A stretch of 64,000 nt of DNA from Nocardioides renjunii (lineage in GTDB: Bacteria > Actinomycetota > Actinomycetes > Propionibacteriales > Nocardioidaceae), in contig NZ_CP141058.1 in NCBI RefSeq assembly GCF_034661175.1, positions 620,001-684,000 on the forward strand, given 5' to 3'. The position numbers and the translations under genes are program-made. This document shows, one piece after another, positions 1-8,307 of the stretch; position 1 is the first letter of the stretch, and each line of letters begins with the position of its first letter. The notes under the pieces were generated by a model that searched no databases, had not been told where the DNA came from, and saw nothing but the letters and a program-made list of their open reading frames with translations.

Positions 1-530
1 TCGAGACGGTGGAGCCGGGGCCGGGGGAGGACCCGCTCCAGCACTACCTCGAGGTCGTCGCCGGCAAGACGGGGTCGCTGATCGCGACGTCGGCCCGCTA
101 CGGCGCGATGTTCGGCGGCGCCCGCCCTGAGGTGGTCGAGGCGCTGCGCGCCTACGGCGAGATCGTCGGCTCGGCCTTCCAGCTCTCCGACGACATCCTC
201 GACATCGCCGCCGACTCCGACGCCTCCGGCAAGACGCCGGGCACCGACCTGCGCGAGGGCGTGCCGACCCTGCCGGTCCTGATGGCGCAGGCGTCCACCG
301 ACCCCGCGGACGCCCGGCTCCTCGAGCTGCTGGCCGAGCCGCTGGTCGACGACGGCCTGCGCGCCGAGGCGCTCGACCTGCTCCGCCGGCACCCCGCCAT
401 GGACCAGGCCCGTGACCACGTCCTCGGCCAGGCCACCCAGGCCAAGAAGCTGCTCGAGGTGCTCGACCCCGGTCCGGTGCGCACCGCGCTGGAGTCGTTC
501 GCCGACATCGTGGCGACCCGCACGTCCTGA
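1..530 (+). CDS. Polyprenyl diphosphate synthase, C-terminal part (5' truncated by window)
   Basis: Trans-isoprenyl diphosphate synthase that elongates allylic diphosphates with IPP, probably making the menaquinone side chain. The reading frame is open to the left edge (first full codon at base 3), so only about 175 C-terminal residues are visible. The conserved KTGSLIATS segment is followed by the second aspartate-rich motif DDILD within FQLSDDILDIAADSDASGK, then the GVPTLPVL segment typical of the family. The first DDxxD motif lies outside the window. In actinobacteria this gene is commonly found close to nuo, rarD and korAB genes, and rarD and korAB follow here. Chain length of the product cannot be read from this part. 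Confidence 0.9.
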   Translation, partial: ETVEPGPGEDPLQHYLEVVAGKTGSLIATSARYGAMFGGARPEVVEALRAYGEIVGSAFQLSDDILDIAADSDASGKTPGTDLREGVPTLPVLMAQASTDPADARLLELLAEPLVDDGLRAEALDLLRRHPAMDQARDHVLGQATQAKKLLEVLDPGPVRTALESFADIVATRTS

Positions 531-624
531 CGAGACGCCCCGTTGGGGTGGGGCGTGCGCATGGAGTGAGCCCGATGCGGTCACTGGGAGGGACAGAACC
601 TCCGACCAGTCAAGGCGGCACCAC

Positions 625-1317
625 ATGTCTCACGCGAACGAAGAAGCGGGTCGCGACACGGCCGGGCGCCGGTCGCTCGACGGCGCGGACGACACCCGGC
701 ACACCATCCCCAGACCGGCGGACGAGGAGCTCGTCTACCGCGTCGACGACAAGGACGAGGTCGTCGGTGCCGGACGCCGGAAGTTCGACGTCCTGGCCAC
801 CATCGCCGGCGCGCTCGCCGCGCTGGGGACCTTCCTGCTGCTCACCAGCCTGCTGAGCGCGCTCGGCGGCACCATCGGCTTCGAGACCGGGCTCGACGAC
901 AGCGACATCGCCCTCGGCAGCGTGATCGGTGCCCTCGTGGCACTGTTCATCGCGTGCCTGGTCGGTGGCTGGGTGGCCGGGCGCATCGCCCGCCACCACG
1001 AGGCCAAGCACGGGCTCGTCTCACCGCTGTGGCTGATCCTCATCGCCGCGGTGCTCGCCGGTCTCGGTGCGCTGCTGGGCGACCAGTTCAACGTGACCGA
1101 GAAGATCGGGCTGCCCAACTGGTTCTCCCGCGACGCGTGGACGACGGGCGCGATCATCGCCGGCCTGCTCGCGCTGGCGCTCATGCTGCTCGGCGGCTGG
1201 CTGGGCGGGAAGCTCGCCTCGCGGCACCGCGACCACGCCTCCGTGGCCGTCGTCGAGACCAAGCGCGCGGTGCGCGAGCGACCGGGCGGGATCGTCCGGG
1301 GGAGGAGCAACCGATGA
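625..1317 (+). CDS. Small integral membrane protein, hydrophilic N-terminus
   Basis: Protein of 230 residues with a charged N-terminal region of about 60 residues and then four hydrophobic segments with many Gly/Ala: LATIAGALAALGTFLLLTSL, a segment around VIGALVALFIACLVGGWVAG, one around PLWLILIAAVLAGLGALLG, and one around IIAGLLALALMLLGGWLGG. The tail is basic. The ATG at 625 was chosen because it follows the previous gene closely and begins the hydrophilic domain. Its stop overlaps the start of the DUF2382 gene (ATGA), so the two are translationally coupled. That suggests an envelope or stress role, but no function can be assigned. Confidence 0.8.
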   Translation: MSHANEEAGRDTAGRRSLDGADDTRHTIPRPADEELVYRVDDKDEVVGAGRRKFDVLATIAGALAALGTFLLLTSLLSALGGTIGFETGLDDSDIALGSVIGALVALFIACLVGGWVAGRIARHHEAKHGLVSPLWLILIAAVLAGLGALLGDQFNVTEKIGLPNWFSRDAWTTGAIIAGLLALALMLLGGWLGGKLASRHRDHASVAVVETKRAVRERPGGIVRGRSNR

Positions 1318-1892
1318 GCGGGACGGGCGAAGGTCTGCCGCGCGACCACGACGGCACCGACGAGGTTCACGACTCCGAGCGGACGCTGCACGGCAGCACG
1401 ACGTACGGCGCCGACTCCGACTCCGATTTCGACGCGACGCGGTCCGACCCGGGCAGCGCCGAGACGGTGCTGCACGAGGAGCGGGCCGTCACCGGGACCG
1501 AGACCGTCGACGCCGGCAGCGTCCGGGTGCGCAAGCACGTCGAGACCCACCCGGTGGAGTACTCCGTGCCGCGCGACGTCGAGCACGTCGACACGAGCGA
1601 GCGGATCTCCGTCGCGGAGGGCGACTCCGGCGAGGTCGAGGTGCTGGAGGACGGCTCGGTGTCGATCCCGGTCTTCGAGGAGGTCCTCGTCGTCACCAAG
1701 CGGCTGGTCGTCCGCGAGCGGGTGATCGTGCGCAAGCACACCGTCGTCGACGAGTACCAGCTGCAGACGGAGCTGCGGCGCGAGCACATCTCCGTCGACG
1801 CCGACGACTCGGTCGACCTCGTCGACAACCGGTCCGGCGCCGGCGTGGACCGCGACGACACGACCACGGACGACACGACCGACCGCACCTGA
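1314..1892 (+). CDS. DUF2382 (YsnF/AvaK-like) domain protein
   Basis: Protein of 192 residues. The N-terminal third is acidic and low in complexity. The central part carries the DUF2382 pattern of alternating charged and beta-forming segments: LHEERAVTGTETVDAGSVRV, then VRKHVETHPVEYSVPRDVEH and IPVFEEVLVVTKRLVVRERV. The C-terminal tail is Asp/Thr-rich. DUF2382 proteins are often linked to general stress responses in bacteria, but their biochemical activity is not known. It is coupled by a four-base ATGA overlap to the membrane protein upstream and followed by a strong bidirectional hairpin at 1901-1950. Confidence 0.85.
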   Translation: MSGTGEGLPRDHDGTDEVHDSERTLHGSTTYGADSDSDFDATRSDPGSAETVLHEERAVTGTETVDAGSVRVRKHVETHPVEYSVPRDVEHVDTSERISVAEGDSGEVEVLEDGSVSIPVFEEVLVVTKRLVVRERVIVRKHTVVDEYQLQTELRREHISVDADDSVDLVDNRSGAGVDRDDTTTDDTTDRT

Positions 1893-1900
1893 TCTCGCGC

Positions 1901-1950
1901 CGGACGTCATACGGGCGGGGCCGACGGTGGCCCCGCCCGTACGACGTCCG
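1901..1950. terminator. Bidirectional hairpin terminator
   Basis: A 13-base perfect stem (1910-1922 with 1929-1941, loop GACGGT) is extended outward by CGGACGT/ACGTCCG. It sits between the converging DUF2382 and MerR genes, so it can end transcription from both sides. There is no T-tract, as is common in high-GC actinobacteria. Confidence 0.75.
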
Positions 1951-1959
1951 CGGAGCTGC

Positions 1960-2697
1960 TCAGGTGGCCGGCGCGGAGTCGATGATGTCGGCGAGCACGG
2001 ACCCTGCGTGCAGCAGGACCAGCATGCGTCGGGCGATGCCGTCCAGCCGGGCGTCGAGGGCGGCGACCGAGTCGCTCGTGTCAGCGAGGTCGCGGATCGC
2101 CGTGATGGCCCTCTGCACGTCGGGGATGCGGTAGCCGCCGGCACGCAGGGCAGCGGTGACGCGCGCCTCCCGGATCGCGGTCACGGTGTAGCGCCGTGCG
2201 GTCCCGGTGCGTGTGGTGACGCGCTCGGGTGCCACCAGGCCGGCCTGCTCCCAGAAGCGGAGCGTCGACGCCCTGACCCCGAGCGCCTGCGACAGCTCAG
2301 TGATCGTCATGGAGTCGTCCTCGACGGGCTCGGCGTCGGTCGTCGCCTCGTCGTCGATGAGCGCGAGCGCACGCCGTGCCGAGAGCGCCTGCTCCCGCTC
2401 GGCCTCGAGCCTGGTGTGCAACCCGCAGACGAGGGCCGAGGCCCGGTGGCGCGGCTGGAGGCGGATCTCCCGCATGGCGCGCCGCGCCTCGACCGGCCCC
2501 ACGGCTCGGGCGAGGTCACGGTAGGCGCGCAGGTCGCGGACGTGGTCCGCCGAGAACCGCCGGTACCCGTTGGGCGACCGGGCCGCCACGGCGATCACGC
2601 CGAGAGCCTCCAGGTCGCGCACCTGCTGGGCGGAGCATCCCGCAGCAGCCGCGACAGCAGCCGTCGTCATCAGTGGCGCCGTCTGGTCCGCGCGCAT
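1960..2697 (-). CDS. MerR-family regulator with two MerR DNA-binding domains
   Basis: Protein of 245 residues. A first MerR-type winged helix-turn-helix lies at about residues 10-75 (TTAAVAAAAGCSAQQVRDLE ... SPNGYRRFSADHVRDL). A second complete one starts near residue 128 (MTITELSQALGVRASTLRFW, then TGTARRYTVTAIREARV). Each carries the family's HTH plus R-Y/R-R wing. A C-terminal helix follows. Two tandem MerR domains in one chain are unusual, since MerR proteins normally have one and dimerise. No effector cysteines are present. It is divergent from the DUF6194 gene with only 42 bases between the starts. The ATG at 2697 was chosen; a later ATG at 2670 is possible. Confidence 0.85.
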   Translation of the reverse strand: MRADQTAPLMTTAAVAAAAGCSAQQVRDLEALGVIAVAARSPNGYRRFSADHVRDLRAYRDLARAVGPVEARRAMREIRLQPRHRASALVCGLHTRLEAEREQALSARRALALIDDEATTDAEPVEDDSMTITELSQALGVRASTLRFWEQAGLVAPERVTTRTGTARRYTVTAIREARVTAALRAGGYRIPDVQRAITAIRDLADTSDSVAALDARLDGIARRMLVLLHAGSVLADIIDSAPAT

Positions 2698-2719
2698 CGT
2701 CCGAACCCTCCACAAGCAC

Positions 2720-2737
2720 TTCAACCACACACTTGAA
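2720..2737. promoter_or_regulatory. TTCAA-N8-TTGAA inverted repeat between merR-like gene and DUF6194 gene
   Basis: Perfect 5-base arms (2720-2724 and 2733-2737) sit in the 42-base divergent gap, immediately before the DUF6194 start codon. This is a plausible operator for the adjacent MerR-type protein. The short gap also suggests a leaderless or near-leaderless transcript for the downstream gene. Inference from position only. Confidence 0.35.
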
Positions 2738-2739
2738 CC

Positions 2740-3201
2740 ATGAGTATGGACCAGGTCCTCCGGACGATCCGATCCTTCGACGGGGTGCTCGAGCTCGCCC
2801 CGGGCGAGGGCAGCGCCTTCCCCGAGCTGGCATGGGGCGACCACTTCTTCTACTACGCGCCCGACGGCGAGGTGCCGACGCGCGAGCAGCCGTACGCCAC
2901 CATCGTGACGAAGAACTATCCCGACGACGCCCCGTCCCGCCTCGACGAGCCCGACCGGTGGCGACTGAACATCCATGCCGGCACTAAGAAATTCGTCGAG
3001 CTGCTGGGGGAGGACCCCCGCTCACCGGTGAGGACGTGGGACCTCGCCGCCACCGACGTGGTCCTTCCCCACCCGGTCCACCGCGCGCAGGGCTGGGTGG
3101 CGATCGTCGTCCCGGGGGCGGCCACCCACGAGCTCGCGGTCCGCCTCCTGCGGGACGCGCACGAGGCGGCTCGGCGCCGGGCTTCGCGACGACCCCGCTA
3201 G
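2740..3201 (+). CDS. DUF6194 family protein
   Basis: Cytosolic protein of 153 residues. It matches my recollection of the DUF6194 family: N-terminal helix DQVLRTIRSFDG, the segment WGDHFFYYAPDG, the ATIVTKNYPDD segment, the RLNIHAGTKKF segment and a C-terminal helix. The fold resembles small MmcQ/YjbR-like domains. No catalytic motif is evident. It is divergent from the double-MerR regulator, which may control it. Its stop overlaps the stop of the converging MFS gene by four bases. ATG codons at 2740 and 2746 are both possible starts. Confidence 0.75.
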   Translation: MSMDQVLRTIRSFDGVLELAPGEGSAFPELAWGDHFFYYAPDGEVPTREQPYATIVTKNYPDDAPSRLDEPDRWRLNIHAGTKKFVELLGEDPRSPVRTWDLAATDVVLPHPVHRAQGWVAIVVPGAATHELAVRLLRDAHEAARRRASRRPR

Positions 3202-4436
3202 ACCTGCTCGGTCAGCTGCGGCGGCGGCGCGCCGGTGAGCCTGACGCCGGTGATCGTGCGCCGGGTGAGGGCGAACGCCCCGACGAGCACGGCGAGGGCG
3301 AAGCAGCCGAGCTGCACGCTGCCCGCGCCGAAGGCGACGGCGAGCGGGCCGACGGCGACCTGGCCGATCGGGGTGGCCACGAACGAGAAGAACCCGTCGA
3401 TCGCCATGATGCGCGACAGCATCGCCTCGGGCACCTTCTCCTGCACCAGGAGGTTCCACGAGAGGTCGAGCAGGCTCAATGCCGCCCCGGCGACGACGAA
3501 GGCCGTCGAGAGGAGCCACACCTCGACGTGCGTGCCCAGCACGAGCATCGGCACGCACCACACGACGAACGCGACCATGATGACCTTCATCGGTGCGGTG
3601 ACGACGACCTTGGCGAGGAAGAACGCCGCGACGAACACCCCGACCGCCTGGGCGGACCGGGCGAGGCCCCAGCCCTCGCTGCCGATCGTGTCGTCGGCGA
3701 TGACGGGGCCCAGCACGTTGATCGCGCCGCTGACGAGGGCGTTGAACACGAGGGCTGCGGACGCGGCCGGGATGACCCAGCCCAGCTGACGCGCGTACGC
3801 CCAGCCGGCGGTGAAGTCGCCGATGACGCTGGGCTTCGCGCTGCTGCGGTCCCCGGGAGGGAGCCGCACGAGGAGCAGGAGGACGGCCGCGACGAGGTAG
3901 GTCACCGCATCGACCGCCAGCGCCCACCCCGGCCCGACGGTCGCGACCAGCACGCCCGAGAGCGCGGGACCGATGATCCCGAGCGCGCTGGTGGCCTGCC
4001 CGATGAGCAGGAACGCGGCCTGCCGCTCCTCGGCGGGCAGCAGGATCGGGACCATGCCGAGGAACGCGGGATAGCTCACGGCGAAGACGGTGCCGGCCAC
4101 GGCCTGGAGGACGACGAGGTGCCAGATCTCCGCCTGCCCGCTGATGACGAGTCCGGCCGTCAGCGCCTGCGTGATGCCCTGCACGAGGTTGCACCCGCGC
4201 AGCACGATCGCCCGCGGCAGGCGGTCGGCGATCGCTCCGCCGAGGAGCATGAAGACGACCGTCGGCACGCTCGACGCCGCGACCACCCAGCCGAGGGCCG
4301 ACGCGGAGTCGTCGATGTCGAGGACCGCGAACGCGAGGGCCACCCCGGCCATCGACGAGCCGGCGCGGTTGACCACCTGCCCGATGAAGAAGTAGCGGAA
4401 GGCGGGTGTGGCGAGCGGCGACAGTCGGCTGCTCAC
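3198..4436 (-). CDS. MFS transporter (DHA3/enterobactin exporter-like)
   Basis: Major facilitator superfamily protein of about 412 residues with some twelve hydrophobic helices. The N-terminal segment FRYFFIGQVVNRAGSSMAGV and the loop 2-3 motif GGAIADRLPR (A-like motif) resemble the MFS_3 exporters for siderophores or macrolides. The substrate is not predictable. The GTG at 4436 (SSRLSPLATPAFRYF) gives the usual N-terminus; another GTG at 4469 would add 11 residues. The SDR gene lies upstream on the same strand with a short gap, so the two may be co-transcribed. Confidence 0.8.
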   Translation of the reverse strand: MSSRLSPLATPAFRYFFIGQVVNRAGSSMAGVALAFAVLDIDDSASALGWVVAASSVPTVVFMLLGGAIADRLPRAIVLRGCNLVQGITQALTAGLVISGQAEIWHLVVLQAVAGTVFAVSYPAFLGMVPILLPAEERQAAFLLIGQATSALGIIGPALSGVLVATVGPGWALAVDAVTYLVAAVLLLLVRLPPGDRSSAKPSVIGDFTAGWAYARQLGWVIPAASAALVFNALVSGAINVLGPVIADDTIGSEGWGLARSAQAVGVFVAAFFLAKVVVTAPMKVIMVAFVVWCVPMLVLGTHVEVWLLSTAFVVAGAALSLLDLSWNLLVQEKVPEAMLSRIMAIDGFFSFVATPIGQVAVGPLAVAFGAGSVQLGCFALAVLVGAFALTRRTITGVRLTGAPPPQLTEQV

Positions 4437-4484
4437 CGAGGAAGTGAAGCGGCATCGGCCTCGCCGCACAAGTGACGCGGCCGG

Positions 4485-5411
4485 TCATGCCTCCCGCGCG
4501 AGCGCGGCGACGCTCTCGCCCACGTGGTCGCGGAAGCGCGGCCGGCTCGGCGTCCAGCCGAGGTCGGCGCGGACCCGGTCGCCACGGATGCGGAACGACG
4601 TCGTCAGGCTGTCGACCAGGGGACCTCCCAGCAGGAGCCTCAGGAGGGCCGGGGGCACGGAGCCCACCCGCGGGCGTCCCATGGCGTCGGTGACGAGGTC
4701 GGTGAGCTCGCGCAACCGGAGCGGCTCGTCGTCGACCACGGCGTACGCCGACCCCGGCTGCGCGCGGGCCAGCGCGGCGACGTACGCCGCCGCCAGGTCG
4801 TCGACGTGCACGCAGCTCCACCAGTTGCGCCCGGCGCCGAGGCACCGCAACCGGCCCTGCTCGGCCTGCTCGACGAACGCCGAGGCGAACAGGCCCCCCG
4901 GACCGTAGACGAAGCCGGGCGACAGGCGGACGACGTCGAGGCCGCGGTCGCGGTGGAGGGCGTCCAGCTCCCGAGCCATCCGCGCATGGCCCACGCCGAG
5001 CGGGGAGGGCGTGAGGGGAGTGGCCTCGTCGATCCACGCGTCGCCGTGGTCGCCCCAGTCGAAGCAACCGCCGGTGTAGACGAGCCGGCGACCGTGCCCG
5101 ACGCACGCGTCGGCGAGCGCCTGCGTCATGACCCGGTCGGCATCGAAGAGCCGCTCGGCTCGCCGTGCAGTGAGCCGGCCCGGAAGTGACAGCATGGCGG
5201 TGTGCACGACGGCATCCACACCCTCGACCAGGTGCGCGTACGTCCCCGGGACGAGCATGTCGCCCTCCCGCAGGACCGGCGCCTCGCCCAGCTGCCTGCG
5301 CGCCCGGCCGGCGTCGCGGACGAGGGCCTCGACCCCGTGCCCGTCGGCCAGCAGCCGCCGCACCACGGCGGAGCCCACGAATCCGGTCGCCCCGGTCACC
5401 AGCACGCGCAT
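4485..5411 (-). CDS. NAD(P)-dependent epimerase/dehydratase (extended SDR)
   Basis: Protein of 308 residues. It has the Rossmann nucleotide motif GATGFVG at residues 7-13 and an Asp/Arg-type cofactor strand. The usual YxxxK active site is not clear; the matching region reads GVGHARMARELDAL, with no Tyr-x3-Lys. The substrate half contains the VRLSPGFVYGPGG segment typical of NAD-dependent epimerases. Loss of the Tyr/Lys pair suggests an atypical reductase or a non-redox NAD(P)-binding role. It is divergent from the MarR gene, with 68 bases between the starts, which makes it a likely MarR target. Confidence 0.8.
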   Translation of the reverse strand: MRVLVTGATGFVGSAVVRRLLADGHGVEALVRDAGRARRQLGEAPVLREGDMLVPGTYAHLVEGVDAVVHTAMLSLPGRLTARRAERLFDADRVMTQALADACVGHGRRLVYTGGCFDWGDHGDAWIDEATPLTPSPLGVGHARMARELDALHRDRGLDVVRLSPGFVYGPGGLFASAFVEQAEQGRLRCLGAGRNWWSCVHVDDLAAAYVAALARAQPGSAYAVVDDEPLRLRELTDLVTDAMGRPRVGSVPPALLRLLLGGPLVDSLTTSFRIRGDRVRADLGWTPSRPRFRDHVGESVAALAREA

Positions 5412-5479
5412 GGCGTCACTCCGTCCGTCGGTGGTCGATCGTCAGTCCTGCTGACGGTAGCCCACGACACCTACGCCGC

Positions 5480-5923
5480 ATGAGGGCCGAGGTACGGGAC
5501 GGGCTCCCCGCCGAGCTCACCGCGCGCACGGCGGTCCTGCTGCGAGAGGTGCTGGCGCGTGTGGAGGCCACGGGCGAGGAGGCGCTCGCCACCCTCGACC
5601 TGAGCGGGCGCGAGTACGGCGTGCTGGCGCTGCTGGTCCACGACGACGCTGCCCGCAACCAACGCCACCTCGGCGCGGCGCTGGGGATCGACCGCACCAC
5701 GACGATGAAGCTGATGGCCGGCCTGGAGTCGCGGGGCCTGGTGGAGCGTGGACCGGACCCGGCCGATCGACGCTCCTACCGCCTCGTCGCCACGGACGCC
5801 GGGCGCGCGCTCTGTGCTCGCGCCGACCTGGTCCTGTCCGCGTGTGACGACGTCATCACGGAGGGTCGGCTCGACGAGCACGAGGTCGTGGTGCTGCGGG
5901 ACCTCCTGCGGCGGCTGGTGTGA
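5480..5923 (+). CDS. MarR-family transcriptional regulator
   Basis: Protein of 147 residues with a winged helix-turn-helix in the middle: LGAALGIDRTTTMKLMAGLE is the recognition region, and the wing carries DPADRRSYRLVATDAGR, the classic MarR DxRxx motif. Helices at both ends form the dimer interface. MarR proteins usually repress an adjacent divergent gene and release DNA on binding small phenolic ligands; here that gene is the SDR. The ATG at 5480 was chosen because it starts the first helix and fits the divergent layout. Confidence 0.88.
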   Translation: MRAEVRDGLPAELTARTAVLLREVLARVEATGEEALATLDLSGREYGVLALLVHDDAARNQRHLGAALGIDRTTTMKLMAGLESRGLVERGPDPADRRSYRLVATDAGRALCARADLVLSACDDVITEGRLDEHEVVVLRDLLRRLV

Positions 5924-5950
5924 CCAGCCTGCACTCCTGAGCGAGACACT

Positions 5951-6403
5951 GTGCCGGTGACGATGGACCGCGAGCGCTGGCTGGACCTCGTCTCGGAGAT
6001 GTTCACCCTGGTGATGGAGCAGGCGGCTCTCGGCGAGGTGACCCGTGCGGTGACCGACCTCCTCGGTGACGGACGGGAGGTCGTGCACGGCCCCTGGCAG
6101 CCGGATGAGTGCCGGGCGGTGCTCGAGCCGTGGCACCAGGCCGGGTGGCTCGACCTGGTCGCCGATGCAGAGCCTCCCTCCGGTCTCGCCGACGCGCCAT
6201 GGCGCGACCGGGCCGCGCGGGACGGCGCATACCTCGTCCTGGACGCGGCTGATGCGCGAGCGCTCCTCGCCGCCCCGGCGCGCTGGGTCGCCGGCACCGC
6301 GGACGGCGAGGTGATGCTGTGCGTGAGCGACAGCGGCTCCGCCCGCGAGTACGCGGAGTGGCTCCGGCTCGCCGGTGATGCGGAGCGGGTCGGCGAGACC
6401 TGA
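5951..6403 (+). CDS. Hypothetical protein (150 aa)
   Basis: Not recognised. The product is acidic, Trp- and Ala-rich and cytosolic, with mostly helical composition (DRERWLDLVSEMFTLVMEQA, then WQPDECRAVLEPWHQAGWLD). The C-terminal half has a beta-like stretch GEVMLCVSDSGSAREYAEWL. There is no signal peptide or membrane segment. The GTG at 5951 and an ATG at 5963 are both possible starts. It follows the MarR gene by 27 bases and could be in its transcript. Confidence 0.6.
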   Translation: MPVTMDRERWLDLVSEMFTLVMEQAALGEVTRAVTDLLGDGREVVHGPWQPDECRAVLEPWHQAGWLDLVADAEPPSGLADAPWRDRAARDGAYLVLDAADARALLAAPARWVAGTADGEVMLCVSDSGSAREYAEWLRLAGDAERVGET

Positions 6404-6582
6404 GCCGACGGTTGCCGCGCGCGACGTGCCTGCGGTCTCGTCAGGGCGACGCCCGGCGTGACCGGTGCTCCGTCGGTGGAAGCAGGCGTGGGCCCGTGCC
6501 GCACGTGAGGGTGCTGCCCATTCGCACCGAGCGGAGCGGGGCGCGGACTTCGGTAGTGGGACGCGCCGTTGCGTGCCAGAGC

Positions 6583-6607
6583 CCCCGCCGACCTCAGGTC
6601 GGCGGGG
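6583..6607. terminator. Hairpin terminator
   Basis: A 12-base perfect inverted repeat (CCCCGCCGACCT / AGGTCGGCGGGG) with a minimal loop lies between the hypothetical gene and the converging HNH gene. It probably serves both directions. The rest of 6404-6619 shows no gene. Confidence 0.7.
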
Positions 6608-6619
6608 TGTGGGGCGGCG

Positions 6620-8044
6620 TCATGGTCGGTCGGGCGGGTCGGCCCCAGCAGCAGCGCGCGGCGGGGTGTCGATGCGGATCGTGCCGGTGTGGTCGCGTCG
6701 GTAGCGGTGGCCGTGCGGGCTGGTCCACTCGTAGACACCCGGCGCGGTCACCTCGTAGCGCCAGGCGGTGTGGGTCTTGAGGCGGTGGTGCCAGCGACAC
6801 TCCGGGGCGAGGTTGGAGCTGACTGTCGGACCGGGTTGCGTGCGGCCCTCGCCGGCAGCGTCGTGGTCGTAGGCGATGACGTGGTCGATGTCGCAGGCTC
6901 GTGCTGGTCGGGTGCACCACGGGAAGACGCAGGTGCGGTCGCGGAGGATGATTTGTTCGCGGATGCGGTCGGGGATGTCGTAGCCGGGTGAGGTGAGCTC
7001 GGCGGTGAGGTCGATGACCGGCTTGATGGTGACCTTGGTGCGGGAGTCGCCGCACCAGTTCGTCACCTGGTCGAGGAGGACGAGCCGCTGGCCCTCCTCC
7101 ATCTGCCCGGTGGGGCCGAAGATGGTGTCCAGCCCGTCGAGACTGGTCGGGAAGTGGGTGTGCAGGACGACTTCTCGCGCAACGGGCAGGCCGTCCTCGC
7201 TCCTGGCGGCGGTCGAGCCTCGGGCGTGGAGGTCGAGGGCGGTCTGGGTGCGGGCGAGGTCGCCGAGCGCAGCGGACCGTCGGGCGTCGAGCGGAGCTTG
7301 TGAGCCGAGTGCTTTCAGCGTCTCGGCGCCGTGGGTGAGGGCTCGGTCGAGGTCGAGGGCGTCGGCGATGTCGAGCTCGGCCTCGAACCGCATGGTGCCG
7401 GCGTAGTGCACGTCGTCGGAGTGGAGGGTGGCGTGGCGCGGGTCGACGTGCTGCCACCCGTCTTCGGGATCACTCGTGGGGTCGTGGGTGTCGAGGTGGT
7501 GGCGCTTGATGGTCTCCGCGACGAGCCGGTCGAGCTGTGCGGGACCGACGCGTCCGGCGACGGCCGCGACCTGGGCGTCGACCCACCGCGCCGCCTCGAC
7601 CGTGAGGGACGGGGTGGCGTGGATCGTGGCTTCGGCGACCGTGCGGGCGCGCCAGGCCGGGACCTGGCCGGCGTGGACATGCGCCCACAGCCGTGGGAGG
7701 CGGTGCCGCAGCTCGAGGGCGGCACCGATGAGCCGCTTCGCCGAGGTGGAAGAGATGCCGAGCACGGTTCCGAGCTCGGCGATGCAGAACTCCGCCACCG
7801 CCGGACAGCCCTCGCCGGCGATGGGCTCCTCGTGCTCGAGCCCGTAACGGCCATCGTCGGTGAACACCGCGGCGGTGTGGATCGACTCCGGCGGGTGGAG
7901 GTCGGCCCACCGGGCGGCCACCTCCAACAGGTCAGCTGCCGCGCGGTCCTCAGCGGCCTTCCGGTCGTGGGCGAGTGCCAGCAGCGCGGGGCCCGAGAGG
8001 TCCTCGACCTCTGCTCTTGGGGCCGCTGCCAGCGTCTCGATCAT
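6620..8044 (-). CDS. DUF222 / HNH endonuclease domain protein (13E12-type)
   Basis: Protein of 474 residues. A long helical DUF222 domain (about residues 20-330) is followed by a C-terminal HNH nuclease motif: CVFPWCTRPARACDIDHVIA, then ECRWHHRLKTHTAWRY. The two Cys, the DIDH and the HH residues form the metal and catalytic site. These 13E12-like proteins occur in many divergent copies in mycobacteria and nocardioforms and are thought to be tied to mobile or recombining elements; their substrate is unknown. The ATG at 8044 was chosen; a TTG at 8074 would add ten residues. A repeat field lies directly upstream. Confidence 0.88.
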   Translation of the reverse strand: MIETLAAAPRAEVEDLSGPALLALAHDRKAAEDRAAADLLEVAARWADLHPPESIHTAAVFTDDGRYGLEHEEPIAGEGCPAVAEFCIAELGTVLGISSTSAKRLIGAALELRHRLPRLWAHVHAGQVPAWRARTVAEATIHATPSLTVEAARWVDAQVAAVAGRVGPAQLDRLVAETIKRHHLDTHDPTSDPEDGWQHVDPRHATLHSDDVHYAGTMRFEAELDIADALDLDRALTHGAETLKALGSQAPLDARRSAALGDLARTQTALDLHARGSTAARSEDGLPVAREVVLHTHFPTSLDGLDTIFGPTGQMEEGQRLVLLDQVTNWCGDSRTKVTIKPVIDLTAELTSPGYDIPDRIREQIILRDRTCVFPWCTRPARACDIDHVIAYDHDAAGEGRTQPGPTVSSNLAPECRWHHRLKTHTAWRYEVTAPGVYEWTSPHGHRYRRDHTGTIRIDTPPRAAAGADPPDRP

Positions 8045-8105
8045 GTGTTCGATTCTACGGACAACCACCGACAACGGACTGTGCTCAAGAAGTTCTGTTG
8101 CAGAC

Positions 8106-8143
8106 GTCTCGATACGCCTCGTTCCCGGCTACTCGATCAGCGA
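8106..8143. repeat. Dispersed repeat, copy A (GTCTCGATACGCCTCG family)
   Basis: A 38-base element starting GTCTCGATACGCCTCGTTC and ending ACTCGATCAGCGA. A near-identical copy lies at 8209-8247. Similar elements are known to me from intergenic regions of nocardioform genomes, often next to 13E12-type genes. Their function is unknown. Confidence 0.7.
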
Positions 8144-8208
8144 GGCAGCCCGGGTCTGGATACGCGTCGATCGTGCCTCGGCTCGGCTGCTTGACCCCGA
8201 CGGAAGGG

Positions 8209-8247
8209 GTCTCGATACGCCTCGTTCCTCGGCTACTCGACCAGCGA
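8209..8247. repeat. Dispersed repeat, copy B
   Basis: A 39-base copy of the element at 8106-8143, with one extra base (TTCCTCGG for TTCCCGG) and GACCAG for GATCAG. It runs directly into the 20-base tandem repeat that follows. The interval between the two copies (8144-8208) holds degenerate pieces of the same element, such as GGATACGCGTCGA. Confidence 0.7.
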
Positions 8248-8307
8248 AGGAGACGAGCGACCAGCGAAGGAGACGAGCGACCACCGAAGAAGACGAGCGA
8301 CCACCGA
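8241..8307. repeat. 20-base tandem repeat, three units plus a partial
   Basis: Units at 8241-8260, 8261-8280 and 8281-8300 read CCAGCGAAGGAGACGAGCGA; the third has two changes, and a partial CCACCGA follows. The first unit overlaps the end of repeat copy B, so the array appears to have grown from the tail of that element. It lies between the HNH gene start and the rarD stop. Confidence 0.8.

Noticed and set aside
6620..8044. HNH protein as a restriction endonuclease or toxin of a defence system
   Set aside because: No methyltransferase, antitoxin or other defence gene is adjacent, and the DUF222 layout is the widespread 13E12 family.
8241..8307. The 20-base tandem repeat as a CRISPR or iteron origin
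   Set aside because: Units are contiguous without spacers, no replication gene is nearby, and it derives from the end of a dispersed repeat.
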